Notes under the pieces: model-generated | What the model was told of the DNA's origin: nothing | Seen by the model: only the letters and a program-made list of their open reading frames with translations | The model's database searches: none | Program-made: the position numbers and the translations under genes | Origin: Sva-07 sp963717385 | GTDB taxonomy: Bacteria; Actinomycetota; Acidimicrobiia; Acidimicrobiales; Ilumatobacteraceae | Length of the DNA stretch: 64,000 nt | Reading direction: 5' to 3' | NCBI GenBank assembly: GCA_963717385.1 | Contig: CAVQWE010000003.1 | Coordinates: 248,001-312,000, forward strand | Part shown: one piece after another, positions 25,942 through 35,138 of the stretch | How positions within the stretch are numbered: position 1 is the stretch's first letter | Layout: every line of letters starts with the position of its first letter

Positions 25942-26287
25942 GTGTCGGGGCCCGAGGAGATCACCCGGCACCACGACTGGGAGGTGCGAGACACTGTCCA
26001 GATCTGGGTCGGGGGACGCCCCGTTCCCGAGCCGGTCGTCATCGTCGAGTCCGACACGTCGTGGCCGGCGAGCTACGACACGGTTGCCGCACTGATCCGT
26101 TCGGTGAAGGTTCCGTGACTGGCTGTGCACGCACCCGGACGACGCTGCGCTGTACGTCGACGCGAAGCTGGCGGCGGCTGCCGCGACCAACGCCGCCGGT
26201 GAGCCGACGATGGACTACAACCAGCGCAAGGAGCCGGTGATCCACGAGATCTACGCCCGCATGTTCGCCGCCCATGGCCTGCTCTGA
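25942..26287 (+). pseudogene. GrpB (UPF0157) remnant with internal deletion
   Basis: The 5' part (from GTG 25942) encodes VVIVESDTSWPASYDTVAAL, like the N-terminus of GrpB/UPF0157 nucleotidyltransferase-fold proteins. Then, out of frame after a stop at 26116, comes DWLCTHPDDAALYVDAKLA and MDYNQRKEPVIHEIYARM, like their C-terminus. The middle of the domain, roughly 80-100 residues, is missing at the junction near 26110. This is a genuine deletion rather than a one-base error. Confidence 0.55.
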
Positions 26288-26325
26288 GCTGAGCGCTCCG
26301 GGGTGGTGCCCGTATCCTCGTCGTC

Positions 26326-26742
26326 GTGATCGAGATCTCACGCGAGGCGTACGCACAGATGGTCGGTGCTGCTCTGGACGCCTATCCGCTCGAGGCCTGC
26401 GGTCTGATCGCCGGGCCGGAGACGGCCGGCGGGGGAGCGGGCGACCGGGCACCGATCTTCTATCCGTGCACGAACATCGCCGAGTCGGCTCGTGTGTACA
26501 CGATCGACCCGAAGGACCATCTGCGAGCGGAGATGGACGCCGACGACCGCGACTTCGAGATCAACGGCGTGGTGCACAGCCACACGCACTCCGAGCCGTA
26601 TCCGAGCCCGACCGATGTCGCCGCGGCGCCCGACCCGTCGTGGCACTACGTGATCATCAGCCTCAAGCGTGAGGCGCCCGAGGCTCGCAGCTACCGCATC
26701 GTCGACGGCCAGATCACCGAAGAGCCCATCGCCATCGTGTGA
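26326..26742 (+). CDS. mec: JAMM/MPN+ metalloprotease, Mec type
   Basis: A 138-residue JAB1/MPN/Mov34 metalloenzyme. The zinc site is complete: Glu23, His84 and His86 in HSHTHSEPYPSPTD, and Asp97. In Mycobacterium tuberculosis the matching protein removes cysteine from the sulfur carrier CysO, and mec, cysO and cysM are adjacent. Here cysM follows after two palindromes and no cysO-like gene lies between. GTG start with TATCCT 7 nt upstream. A role in CysO-dependent cysteine synthesis is inferred from context. Confidence 0.8.
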   Translation: MIEISREAYAQMVGAALDAYPLEACGLIAGPETAGGGAGDRAPIFYPCTNIAESARVYTIDPKDHLRAEMDADDRDFEINGVVHSHTHSEPYPSPTDVAAAPDPSWHYVIISLKREAPEARSYRIVDGQITEEPIAIV

Positions 26743-26757
26743 CGTCGCTCTCACAGT

Positions 26758-26858
26758 GATGAGTTTCGCCGCACCCTGCCGGCGCGGAAACTCATCGCTG
26801 GCACCGCCTCGACCGCTGCGATGAGTTTCGCCGCACCCCCTCGGCGCGGAAACTCATC
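26758..26858. repeat. Two REP-like palindromes (GATGAGTTTC...GAAACTCATC)
   Basis: Two 39-bp units, 26758-26796 and 26820-26858, spaced 62 bp. Each starts GATGAGTTTCGCCGCACCC and ends GCGCGGAAACTCATC. The outer 10 bases of each pair perfectly, and CCGC/GCGG extends the stem. They share the GATGAG/CTCATC ends and paired arrangement with the units at 5952-6050 and 60665-60702. They fill the mec-cysM spacer where cysO would be expected. Confidence 0.75.
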
Positions 26859-26959
26859 GGAGCTCGGCTGGAGGGGTCAGGACGTCGGCCGGTACGATTC
26901 CTGACAGAAACCATCGGATTAGTCGGAATGCATTCGGCGACGCCGTTGTTGGGAGAACT

Positions 26960-27946
26960 GTGACGAACACCTTGAACCCGAATTTCACGATGCCAGGCCT
27001 CGTGAACGACAGCGTGCTCGACATGATCGGCAACACCCCGATGGTCGATGTGTCGAACCTGTCGCCGAACCCCAACGTACGCATCCTCGCCAAGATGGAG
27101 ATGCAGAACCCGTTCGGGTCGGTGAAGGACCGCATCGCCAAGTCGATGATCGAGACCGCCGAGAAGGAAGGTCGACTCCTGCCCGGCCAGACGATCATCG
27201 AACCGTCGTCGGGGAACACCGGCATCGCGCTCGCCGCCATCGCCGGCATCAAGGGCTACCCGATCAAGATCATGATGCCCACGAGCGTGTCGATCGAGCG
27301 TCGCCAGATGCTCGAGGTGTTCGGCGCCGAACTGATCCTCACGCCCGGCGAGGAGGGCTCGAACGGAGCGGTCGCCAGGGCGATCGAACTCGCCGCCCAG
27401 CATCCCGACTGGTACTTCCCGTATCAGTACGCCAACGACGCCAACCCGCGTGCTCACTACGAGGGCACCGGCCCCGAGATCCTGCGTGACGTCCCCGAGA
27501 TGACGCACTTCGTCGCCGGGCTCGGCACCAGCGGCACGTTGATGGGTGCCGGGCGCTACTTCAAGGAACAGAACCCCGACATCCAGATCGTCGCCGTCGA
27601 GCCGCCGCTCGGCGAGCGGGTCGAGGGGTTGCGCAACATCGGCGAGGGCTACATCCCGCCGGTGTTCGAGAACTGGAATGGCTTCGACATCCTCGACCGC
27701 AAGCGAGTCGTGCGCCCACGCGAGTCGATCGAGTGGACCCGCCGACTCGTGCACGAGTGCGGTGTCTTCTCGGGCATCTCGGCGGGCGCCGCACTGGCCG
27801 GCGCGGCCAAGGTCGCCAGCCAGATCGACCACGGCACGATCGTGTTCATCGTGTGCGACGGCGGCTGGAAGTACCTGTCGACCGGCGCCTACACCGACGA
27901 CCTCGACGACGCCGAAGCCAAGGCCGAAGAGATCATCTACTTCTGA
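26960..27946 (+). CDS. cysM: Cysteine synthase, CysM type
   Basis: A 328-residue PLP enzyme of the cysteine synthase family. The PLP lysine lies in NPFGSVKDRIAKSM, the substrate loop is EPSSGNTGIALA, and the phosphate-binding loop is GLGTSGTLMG. Sequence such as GSNGAVARAIELAAQHPDW, THFVAGLGTSGTLMGAGRYF and GWKYLSTGAYTDDLDDAE follows mycobacterial CysM closely, and the LRN arginine linked there to O-phosphoserine use is present. It should make cysteine from O-phosphoserine and a protein-bound thiocarboxylate. GTG start with GGGAGA upstream. TCGGATTAGTCGGAAT at about 26915 may be an operator. Confidence 0.88.
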   Translation: MTNTLNPNFTMPGLVNDSVLDMIGNTPMVDVSNLSPNPNVRILAKMEMQNPFGSVKDRIAKSMIETAEKEGRLLPGQTIIEPSSGNTGIALAAIAGIKGYPIKIMMPTSVSIERRQMLEVFGAELILTPGEEGSNGAVARAIELAAQHPDWYFPYQYANDANPRAHYEGTGPEILRDVPEMTHFVAGLGTSGTLMGAGRYFKEQNPDIQIVAVEPPLGERVEGLRNIGEGYIPPVFENWNGFDILDRKRVVRPRESIEWTRRLVHECGVFSGISAGAALAGAAKVASQIDHGTIVFIVCDGGWKYLSTGAYTDDLDDAEAKAEEIIYF

Positions 27947-27948
27947 CG

Positions 27949-28194
27949 GCCGACGCGACGGTCAGCGATCTGGTCGGGCGTCTCCGACCAGGCGGATTGT
28001 TCGTCCAGTGGGACTGGGAACGCACCGACGACGAGGAACACGGTCTCACCCGAACCGAGATCAGCCAGGCCCTCGAAGCAGCGGGCCTCGCCGATGTCGC
28101 CGTCGGCGACGCCTTCATGGTCATGGTCGGCGGCGAGACCATGTCGCCGATCGTTGGCCACGGTCGGCGACCGCTCGCTGCTGCTCGGACATAG
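27949..28194 (+). pseudogene. C-terminal fragment of a SAM-dependent methyltransferase
   Basis: About 80 codons remain: SDLVGRLRPGGLFVQWDWER, then TRTEISQALEAAGLADVAVG and FMVMVGGETMSPIVGHGRR. The first part is the LRPGGLF strand of class I methyltransferases. The SAM-binding N-terminal half is absent, and cysM ends at 27946, directly before it. There is no start codon of its own. Probably left by a rearrangement. Confidence 0.55.
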
Positions 28195-28259
28195 GACGAC
28201 GCGGCGCGGTGCGCGTGGTGCTCCCACCTTCACGGGCGGCGGTGCCGGGCGGTGGTCGG

Positions 28260-28421
28260 CTACTTCTTCGGGTAGGCGCGTAGGAACAACACGCAGGCGG
28301 CGAGGAATGCCACGCTGCCGAGACCGACCAGCGCGTCCCGGTCACGGATCGCGACCGCCAGGAAGAACAGGGCGGACACCAGGAAGAGAACCCACCCCCA
28401 CCACTCGCGACGGTCGTGCAT
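28260..28421 (-). CDS. Two-helix small membrane protein
   Basis: A 53-residue protein, MHDRREWWGWVLFLVSALFF..., with two hydrophobic helices (about 8-25 and 32-48) joined by a charged turn RDRDAL and ending RAYPKK. The ATG lies 11 bp after the stop of the upstream esterase gene, so it is probably the last gene of that operon. The function is unknown. Confidence 0.55.
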   Translation of the reverse strand: MHDRREWWGWVLFLVSALFFLAVAIRDRDALVGLGSVAFLAACVLFLRAYPKK

Positions 28422-28432
28422 CGCGAACGAGG

Positions 28433-29470
28433 TCAGCGCGAGCGCTCGCCCGCGAAGCGAGCGATGCTGGCGGCCGTCTCGCGGCTGATGTCGGGGAGCA
28501 CAGCGGTGAACACGTCCATGCCGTGGCTGGTACCCATCACGGTTCGACACTGGGCCGCGACGTTGGCCTCGAGCAGGAGCCGGTAGAACTCGACGCCCTC
28601 GTCGCGCAGTGGGTCGGCCTCGTTGACGCTGATGAACGTGCGTGGCAGCCCGGCAACGTCGTCGACCGTGGCGAACGCCGGCCACGCAAGCGGGTTCTCC
28701 GCCTCGAGCTGCTCGATGCCGTAGGCGACGGCGCCACGGTTGTGGTGCAGGTTGAGCAGGATTCCTTCGTTCTCGAACGACGAAGGGAACCGTTCCTGCG
28801 GCCACCGGCCGGCAATGTACGGGCACAGCGCATACAGCCCGCTGATGAGCTCGATGTCACCATCGCGCAGCAACTGCATCCCGGTTGCCAGCGTCAAGTT
28901 GCCGCCACCGGACTCGCCGGCGATCACGATGCGCTGAGCGTCGATGCCGAGTTCGGTGGCTTGTGACGCCAGCCATTTCAGCCCCGAGACACAGTCGTTC
29001 AGACCCGCTGGGAACGGGTCGATCTCGGGCGCCGACGACGGTGTCAAGCAGTTGCGGAAGTCGACCATCGCGACGGCCACCCCCTGCGCAGCGAGCACGC
29101 GCGCCCACACCCGGTACATCGCGCCGAACGCGGTGCCGTTCTGCATCCCGCCGCCATGGATGTAGTACACGCACGGGACCTCGCCGTCGCCGGCTGGCCG
29201 CACGAAACGGATCTTCACCGTGTTCGAATCGGGCGACGACACGAACTCGAGCACGGAAATGGCCAGACCGGCGGACGACGCGACGTCCTCGGTGTCGAGG
29301 GTGTCGTACAGCGCCTCCATCTTGTCGCGTAGCGCGATGGCTTTCGGGGTGTTCGAGATCTCGACCAGTCGCTCGCGGCTGTCGATGTCGCCCAACGCCG
29401 TCACCGGCACGTTCCGCAGCGCCCACTTCACCCGCGGGTCGAGCCGGCGGTCGTCGGCGATGTCGGCCAC
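28433..29470 (-). CDS. HSL-type esterase/lipase
   Basis: A 345-residue alpha/beta hydrolase of the hormone-sensitive lipase group: oxyanion motif YYIHGGGM (about 105-112), nucleophile elbow IAGESGGGN (Ser about 190) and C-terminal SHGMDVF histidine, with Asp in NEADPLRDEG. It hydrolyses short or medium esters. GTG start, 2 bp after the stop of the upstream hydrolase gene, so the two are co-transcribed. Confidence 0.85.
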   Translation of the reverse strand: MADIADDRRLDPRVKWALRNVPVTALGDIDSRERLVEISNTPKAIALRDKMEALYDTLDTEDVASSAGLAISVLEFVSSPDSNTVKIRFVRPAGDGEVPCVYYIHGGGMQNGTAFGAMYRVWARVLAAQGVAVAMVDFRNCLTPSSAPEIDPFPAGLNDCVSGLKWLASQATELGIDAQRIVIAGESGGGNLTLATGMQLLRDGDIELISGLYALCPYIAGRWPQERFPSSFENEGILLNLHHNRGAVAYGIEQLEAENPLAWPAFATVDDVAGLPRTFISVNEADPLRDEGVEFYRLLLEANVAAQCRTVMGTSHGMDVFTAVLPDISRETAASIARFAGERSR

Positions 29471-29472
29471 GT

Positions 29473-30354
29473 TCAGATGCCCTCGCCCCGCGCTGCGATG
29501 TTGAAGATCGCATCGGCCATCTGTGGCCAGTACCGGCGCGGCATGTCATGGCCCATCTGCCCGAAGACCAACAGATCGGCGCCGGGTATCGCTGCAGCTG
29601 TGGCCTCGCCCCCCGACAGCGTCACGAGTGGGTCCTGGCGTCCGTGGATCACGAGTGTCGGCACGTCGAGCTGTTGCAGTCCCTCGGTGCGGTCGCCGCT
29701 GGCTGCGATGGCAGCGATCTGGAACATCGTGCCGGAGGGATGGAAGCAACGGTCGTACGACTCGGTGGCAATCCGTCGTGACTCGGTCTCGTCGAAGAGC
29801 TCGCCGGAGATCAAGCGGGCGGTGTTGACGTTTGCGTCGATGGCCGCAGCGCGACCCTCGGGCGCCGGGCTGAGCAAGGCCATCATCGCTTCGGGGTTGG
29901 GTTGGCCGACCTCGGTGTGGCCGGTGGTCGACATGATGCTGGTGAGCGACAGCACCCGGTCGGCGTGCTCGATCGCGATCGTCTGCACGATCATCCCGCC
30001 CATCGAGGCGCCGACGATGTGAGCCGCCGGAATCTCGAGTGCATCGAGCAGGCCGACGGCGTCGGCTGCGAGCAGCGACAACGTGTAGGGGGCCTCGATG
30101 GGTCCGCCCGCAGCGAACGCGGCGTACATCGCCATCACATCAGGCGGTGGGCCGTCGGTCTTGGTCGACAGCCCGACGTCGCGGTTGTCGAAGCGGATCA
30201 CGCGGAACCCGCGGTCGAGCAATTCGGAGATGAAGCCCGGCGACCACAGCGTCATCTGGGCTCCGAGACCCATCACCAACAGAATCGGGGGCGCATCGTC
30301 GTCGCCGAAGCTCTCGAAGCAGATGTCGATGTCGTTCGCGGAAATCGTAGGCAT
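29473..30354 (-). CDS. Alpha/beta hydrolase
   Basis: A 293-residue alpha/beta hydrolase. It has PPILLVMGLGAQMTLW for the oxyanion loop, FDNRDVGLSTK, the serine elbow GASMGGMI (about 105-112), TLVIHGRQDPLV with the acidic residue and FGQMGHDMP with histidine. It resembles aclacinomycin-methylesterase and lactone hydrolases. The ATG at 30354 (MPTISANDI) is favoured over an upstream in-frame start; CACACT lies 7 nt before it. It is the first gene of a three-gene minus-strand operon ending at 28260. Confidence 0.83.
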   Translation of the reverse strand: MPTISANDIDICFESFGDDDAPPILLVMGLGAQMTLWSPGFISELLDRGFRVIRFDNRDVGLSTKTDGPPPDVMAMYAAFAAGGPIEAPYTLSLLAADAVGLLDALEIPAAHIVGASMGGMIVQTIAIEHADRVLSLTSIMSTTGHTEVGQPNPEAMMALLSPAPEGRAAAIDANVNTARLISGELFDETESRRIATESYDRCFHPSGTMFQIAAIAASGDRTEGLQQLDVPTLVIHGRQDPLVTLSGGEATAAAIPGADLLVFGQMGHDMPRRYWPQMADAIFNIAARGEGI

Positions 30355-30471
30355 GGTGATGAGTGTGACCGATCGCAGGCGCAATCGTGAAGCCGCAGCC
30401 GCGACTCAAGGTGGCATCAAGACTGCGCCAAATCCGCCACAGTCAGCGCTTGACCTGCCACAATCGGCGTC

Positions 30472-31869
30472 ATGTCTGACTCGGATCCGAAATTCCCCGA
30501 CCCCACTGGTGCCGGCGCGCCGCCGCCAGATCCGGTTCCGACACCCCCGGCCGGCTCGCCGCCGCCACCGGACGCTGTTGCGCCCACACTGCCGACGGGC
30601 GTACCGACGCCGATGGACGCCACCACGCAGATGCCGACAACCGAGGTGGGTGCTGGAGAAGCGTGCCGCCGGTACCACCCTTCGGCGCTCCCGGCGACGC
30701 CGAGCCAGATCCCGACGACGAGACGCCCTGGTACAAGAAGCCCGGACCGATCGCCGTCATGGTGGTCGTGGCCCTGGCGATCGTCGGCCTGCTCGCCTGG
30801 CTGCTCCTCGGTGGTAGCGACGACGATGACGAGGCAACTGCGACGTCGAGTCTGCTGATCCTCGAGACGACCGACGAGCACCGGCAGCGTGATCGACGTC
30901 GGCTTCATCGTCAACGTCGTCGGCCCAGCGGAGGCACCCTCGTCGTTCGAGTGGCTCCGCCCAGACGCCGTTGCGCCCGGCGAAGCCGCCGGAGCCAGCA
31001 CCGGCACCGACGGACGAGTCGATTTCGAATGGGAAGCCGACGACACGGTGGCCGACCCCGAAGGACTGGCTCTCGACCGTGAGCGCCGTGGTCGAGGTTC
31101 CGGCGGGTTGGACTCCATTCGGGCCGGTCATCGACTGTGTCCGCGACCCGCTCGAAGGACCGCAGACGTCGGTGGCGATGAACATCGAGCTCGAGTCGCC
31201 GGACGAGCCAGCATCGAACGTGTGACCGCAGCTCGACGTTCCCGAACTTCACCTTCACGCCGGGCGACTCGTCACCTGTCGCTTCGCTGCAACCGCACCG
31301 GTGCCGCCGATCGTCGACGGTGGTCGACACCACCACACCGGAGACGACCACGCCGGAGACGACGACACCGGAGACGACCAACCGGAGACGACGACAACGG
31401 CAGCGACGACAACGACGACTGCAGCGGCCACGACGACAACGACGGTGTTCCCGACCGATTCCGCCGCCGACCGGCGGCCAGAGCATCTGGGACGTGATCG
31501 AGTCGAACGACGATCTGACAGCGCTGCAAGGCGCGATCGAGTTGCCGACTCGATCGTGCAGGAGCTCCTCGATGACCCGACGCAACGATCACGTTGTTCG
31601 CTCCCAGCAACGACGCCATATGCCGCAGCGGGTCACACCGGCTGACATCACCGCATTGCTGCGTCGCTCTGTCGACGACACCAGCGATCCGGCGCTCCTC
31701 CTGGCCGATGTTCTGGCGCTTGCCGAGCGTGCCGGTGGCCGAAGGCGGACCGCAGCCGGTCGATGCCACCGCCGGCACCGTCGGCGGAGCCATGGTGATC
31801 CAGGCCGACATCGTGGCCGAGAACGGCGTGATCCACGTGATCGACGCCGTCATGCCGATCCAGCCCTGA
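30472..31869 (+). pseudogene. Membrane-anchored fasciclin (FAS1) protein, many frame shifts
   Basis: Read across frames, the locus encodes a Pro-rich cytosolic head (SDSDPKFPDPTGAG...), a transmembrane helix (IAVMVVVALAIVGLLAWLLL), an extracellular domain (SFEWLRPDAVAPGEAA, VVEVPAGWTPFGPVID), a TTTPETTTPETT linker and a FAS1 domain (IWDVIESNDDLTAL, LFAPSNDAI, AENGVIHVIDAVMPIQP). At least eight changes of frame, in both directions, are needed within 1.4 kb. CACAAT lies 7 nt before the ATG. Either the gene is decaying or this stretch is badly assembled. Neighbours murI, rph and rdgB are intact. Confidence 0.65.
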
Positions 31870-31928
31870 TCCGATCCGGCTGTCTCCCGGAACCGTCTGG
31901 GAGACAGCCGGCAATAGGCTGCGCCACC

Positions 31929-32735
31929 GTGGATCGGCCGATCGGGATGTTCGACTCGGGGTTCGGCGGGCTCACGGTCGCCCGCGCCACCATCGACCTG
32001 CTCCCCGCCGAAGACCTCGTCTACATCGGTGACACGGGTCGGTACCCGTACGGGTCGAAGCCGCTCGACGACGTTCGGGGCTACGCCCACGAGCTCGCGT
32101 GGAGCCTCGTGAAGGACTTCGACGCCAAAGCCATCGTCGTGGCCTGCAACACCGCGACCGCGGCCGGACTCGACGACTTGCGAGCCGAGTTGCCCGTCCC
32201 GATCATCGACGTCATCGAACCGGGCGCACGTGCCTTGGTGACCACGACCACGACCGGCCACGTCGGCGTGATCGGCACGGTCGGCACGATGGCGTCGGGT
32301 GCGTATCTGCATGCAGTGCTCGACACGGGTGCGCCGGTGTCGCTGACCAGCGCAGCGTGTCCTGGTTTCGTCGAGTTCGTCGAACGCGGCCAGACCACCG
32401 GTGACGAGGTCACGGTGCTCGCCGAGCGGCTGCTCGCTCCGATTCGTGAAGCCGGCGTCGACGCGCTGTTGTTGGGATGCACGCACTACCCCTTCCTGGC
32501 GCGAACGATCAGCGACGTGATGGGACCCGAGGTCACGTTGGTCAGCTCCGCCGACGAGACTGCGTTCGTGGTGATGGAGCGCCTCGGCTCACTCGGGCTG
32601 TTGCGAGACGCCGGTCGAGTCGGACGTCACCGATTCGTGTCCAGCGGCGACGTCGAGGTGTTCCGGGAACTCGGAGCGCAGCTCCTCGGACCGGAGCTCG
32701 ACCACACCGAAGCGTGGAAACCGTCCGCTTCCTGA
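31929..32735 (+). CDS. murI: Glutamate racemase
   Basis: A 268-residue glutamate racemase, making D-glutamate for peptidoglycan in the cytosol. Both catalytic cysteines are present: Cys73 in VVACNTATAAG and the second in LLLGCTHYPFL (about 185). The N-terminal IGMFDSGFGGLTVAR is diagnostic. GTG start; TAGGCT ends 8 nt upstream. The order murI-rph-rdgB is shared with mycobacteria. Confidence 0.95.
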   Translation: MDRPIGMFDSGFGGLTVARATIDLLPAEDLVYIGDTGRYPYGSKPLDDVRGYAHELAWSLVKDFDAKAIVVACNTATAAGLDDLRAELPVPIIDVIEPGARALVTTTTTGHVGVIGTVGTMASGAYLHAVLDTGAPVSLTSAACPGFVEFVERGQTTGDEVTVLAERLLAPIREAGVDALLLGCTHYPFLARTISDVMGPEVTLVSSADETAFVVMERLGSLGLLRDAGRVGRHRFVSSGDVEVFRELGAQLLGPELDHTEAWKPSAS

Positions 32736-32796
32736 CGCCGCGTGGCACCCTGTGCAGCGCACCACCACCGAGAGACCCAACGAAACGGAGACCACC

Positions 32797-33555
32797 ATGG
32801 CTCGCCCCGACGGCCGCACCGACGATCAACTCCGCCCGATCAGTTTCGAGCGCGACTTCACCGAAATGGCCGACGGCTCGTGTCTCGTCTCGTTCGGCAA
32901 GACCAGGGTGCTGTGCACGGCCTCGATCGACGAGGACGTGCCTCGGTGGATGCGCAATTCGGGCAAGGGCTGGGTGACCGCCGAGTACTCGATGCTGCCT
33001 GGCGCCTCGCCGGAACGGATCGGCCGAGAGGCCGCCAAGGGCAAGCAGAGCGGTCGCACCGTCGAGATCCAGCGGCTGATCGCCCGGTCGCTGCGCGCAG
33101 CCTGCGACATGCAGGCGCTCGGCGAGCGTCAGGTGCTCGTCGACTGTGACGTGCTGCAGGCCGACGGCGGAACTCGTACCGCCAGCATCTGCGGTGGCTT
33201 CGTGGCACTGCACGACGCGCTGCAACGAGTTGTCGACCGCGGCGACCTGCCTGCCAATCCATTGCACTCGTTCTGCACGGCGATCAGCGTCGGAATCGTC
33301 GGCGGGGTCCCGCTCCTCGACCTTCCCTACGTCGAAGACAGCACCGCCGAGGTCGACATGAACGTGGTGATGCTCCGACCGATCGAGGGTGGCGAAGCGC
33401 GTTTCGTCGAAGTGCAGGGCACCGCCGAGGGCATGGCGTTCACTCGCCCAGAGCTCGACTCGCTGCTCGCGCTCGCCGAAGGCGGCCTCGCCACGATCGC
33501 CGACCTCCAGGCCGAGCAGATCGCGACCGCACCGGCCGCCCGTCCGGCTCGCTGA
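32797..33555 (+). CDS. rph: Ribonuclease PH
   Basis: A 252-residue phosphorolytic 3'-5' exoribonuclease that trims tRNA 3' ends. Signature segments are RPISFERDFTEMADGSCLVSFG, EYSMLPGASPERIGREA, GRTVEIQRLIARSLRAACD, VLVDCDVLQADGGTRTASI and DLPYVEDSTAEVDMNVV. ACGGAG precedes the ATG at 32797. The 61-bp gap from murI and 10-bp gap to rdgB suggest one transcript. Confidence 0.95.
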   Translation: MARPDGRTDDQLRPISFERDFTEMADGSCLVSFGKTRVLCTASIDEDVPRWMRNSGKGWVTAEYSMLPGASPERIGREAAKGKQSGRTVEIQRLIARSLRAACDMQALGERQVLVDCDVLQADGGTRTASICGGFVALHDALQRVVDRGDLPANPLHSFCTAISVGIVGGVPLLDLPYVEDSTAEVDMNVVMLRPIEGGEARFVEVQGTAEGMAFTRPELDSLLALAEGGLATIADLQAEQIATAPAARPAR

Positions 33556-33565
33556 GGCTGCACCC

Positions 33566-34144
33566 GTGATCCAGCTGGTCTGCGCGTCGGCCAACCCCGA
33601 CAAGGTCGTGGAGATCCAACGCCTGCTCGATGGTGTCGTCGATCTGCTGCCGCGTCCGGAGGACGTTGCCGATGTGGTCGAAGACGCCGGGTCGCTGATC
33701 GGCAATCCGCGCCTCAAGGCTGCAGCGCTGAGTGCGGCCACGGGGATGCCCGCTGTGGCCGACGACACCGGCCTCGAGGTCGAGGCGCTCGACGGCGCTC
33801 CCGGTGTCGACGCGGCGCACTACGCAGGTGACGGCTGCTCGTACGCCGACAACCGAACGAAGCTGCTCGCCGAACTCGACGGAGTCGACAATCGCCGCGC
33901 AGCGTTCAAGACGGTGGCAATCGTCGTCTGGCCCGACGGGTCGGAGCTGGCTGTCGAAGGCGTCTGCCCGGGCGTCATCACCACCGAGGAACGCGGTGAC
34001 ATCGGGTTCGGTTACGACTCGGTCTTCCAGCCAGACGAAGCCGATGGCGCAACCTTTTCCGAGATGGGACTCGAGGCGAAGAACGCCATCTCGCATCGGG
34101 GACGAGCCTTCCGGGCGTTGCTCAGCGAGTTGGAGCAACGGTGA
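33566..34144 (+). CDS. rdgB: XTP/dITP pyrophosphatase (HAM1/RdgB)
   Basis: A 192-residue nucleotide pyrophosphatase that removes non-canonical purine triphosphates. Motifs: the N-terminal VCASANPDKVVEI (SxNxxK), PAVADDTGLEVEALDGAPGV, and GDIGFGYDSVFQPDE, SEMGLEAKNAISHRGRA. GTG start 10 bp after rph. Its last 23 bp overlap the 3' end of the convergent nuclease-like gene. Confidence 0.93.
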   Translation: MIQLVCASANPDKVVEIQRLLDGVVDLLPRPEDVADVVEDAGSLIGNPRLKAAALSAATGMPAVADDTGLEVEALDGAPGVDAAHYAGDGCSYADNRTKLLAELDGVDNRRAAFKTVAIVVWPDGSELAVEGVCPGVITTEERGDIGFGYDSVFQPDEADGATFSEMGLEAKNAISHRGRAFRALLSELEQR

Positions 34145-35099
34145 CCAACAGTCCTCGGTGATCGCTGCCGGGAACGTCGATGTCGTCGATGCCCGTCGAG
34201 ACCAGGCCGCCCGTGGTGAGGGCGTGATCGAGACGCACGAACGCCGGGACCAGCTGGTTGGTCGGCCACGACGTCGAGAAGCCCGATCCGTCCGCGGCAT
34301 TGGCGTCGACGAATCCCGCATCGAGCACCTGGCGGAAGTCCGGATGCCAGTGCGACGAATTCAGATCGCCGACCAACAGCGTTGGCTGGTCGGTCGTCTC
34401 GCCGATCATGCGAGCGATCGCCAGGTCGCTCTGCCAGCCGTCGAGGTCGTCGAACGGTGTCGCCATGTGCATTGCGACCAGTCGGAGGTCGCCGTCGGGC
34501 CCGGCCACTGTGACGTCGTGGCTGCTGTGGTACGTGGCGAGAATGCCGCTGTCGCTGAGCGGCCACCGACTCCACACCGCAACTCCGGTCGGTTCGTCGC
34601 CGTTGCGCTCGACGCGATGTGGGTACCGGGCAGCGAGCGGACTTGCGGTGAGTACGGCCTGATGGGCTGGGGTGTACTCGCTGAAGACGATCACGTCGGC
34701 ATCGATCTCGTCGAGCGCGTCGGCGACCTCGTCGACGTGGTCGTTCCGGTACCACAGGTTCACTGACGCGACCTCGAGTCCGACGCTCCCAGGCGCAGCC
34801 GGCAACTGGCGCTCGGGAAAAGCCAGGGGAGTGCCGAGCACGGCAATGCCGAACGCCGCAGCTGCCCCGACGGTGACGATCACGAGGCGTCTGCGCCGGA
34901 ACGCCACGACGATCACCAACACCAACGGCACCACCGAGTACGCAGTGAGCGAGTGTGCGATTGCGAGCAGTCGGGAGTCCGACCACCCGAACGCCTGCGT
35001 CACCGCCAACGCGCCGACGATCGCCACGGTGGCCCAGCAGGCCAAGTCGACCGCGGCGGAGCCCGTCGTGGAGGTGTTGCTGGATCCGCCGGACGCCAC
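34122..35099 (-). CDS. Membrane-anchored endonuclease/exonuclease/phosphatase-fold protein
   Basis: A 325-residue protein. Residues about 15-90 hold three hydrophobic helices (AVDLACWATVAIVGALAVTQ, AYSVVPLVLVIVVAF, IVTVGAAAAFGIAVLGTPLA). The rest is an EEP domain with VASVNLWYRNDHVDEVADAL, VIVFSEYTPAH, TLLVGDLNSSHWHPDF and a final VPGSDHRGLLVTV, carrying the Asn, Glu, Asp-x-Asn and Asp-His catalytic set. Relatives cleave phosphodiesters or phospholipids outside the membrane. GTG start; it faces the tRNA gene across a palindrome. Confidence 0.82.
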   Translation of the reverse strand: MASGGSSNTSTTGSAAVDLACWATVAIVGALAVTQAFGWSDSRLLAIAHSLTAYSVVPLVLVIVVAFRRRRLVIVTVGAAAAFGIAVLGTPLAFPERQLPAAPGSVGLEVASVNLWYRNDHVDEVADALDEIDADVIVFSEYTPAHQAVLTASPLAARYPHRVERNGDEPTGVAVWSRWPLSDSGILATYHSSHDVTVAGPDGDLRLVAMHMATPFDDLDGWQSDLAIARMIGETTDQPTLLVGDLNSSHWHPDFRQVLDAGFVDANAADGSGFSTSWPTNQLVPAFVRLDHALTTGGLVSTGIDDIDVPGSDHRGLLVTVAPTR

Positions 35100-35138
35100 C
35101 GCTGCAGGCTACGAGTCGCTCCAGCCCACGCCCATTCA

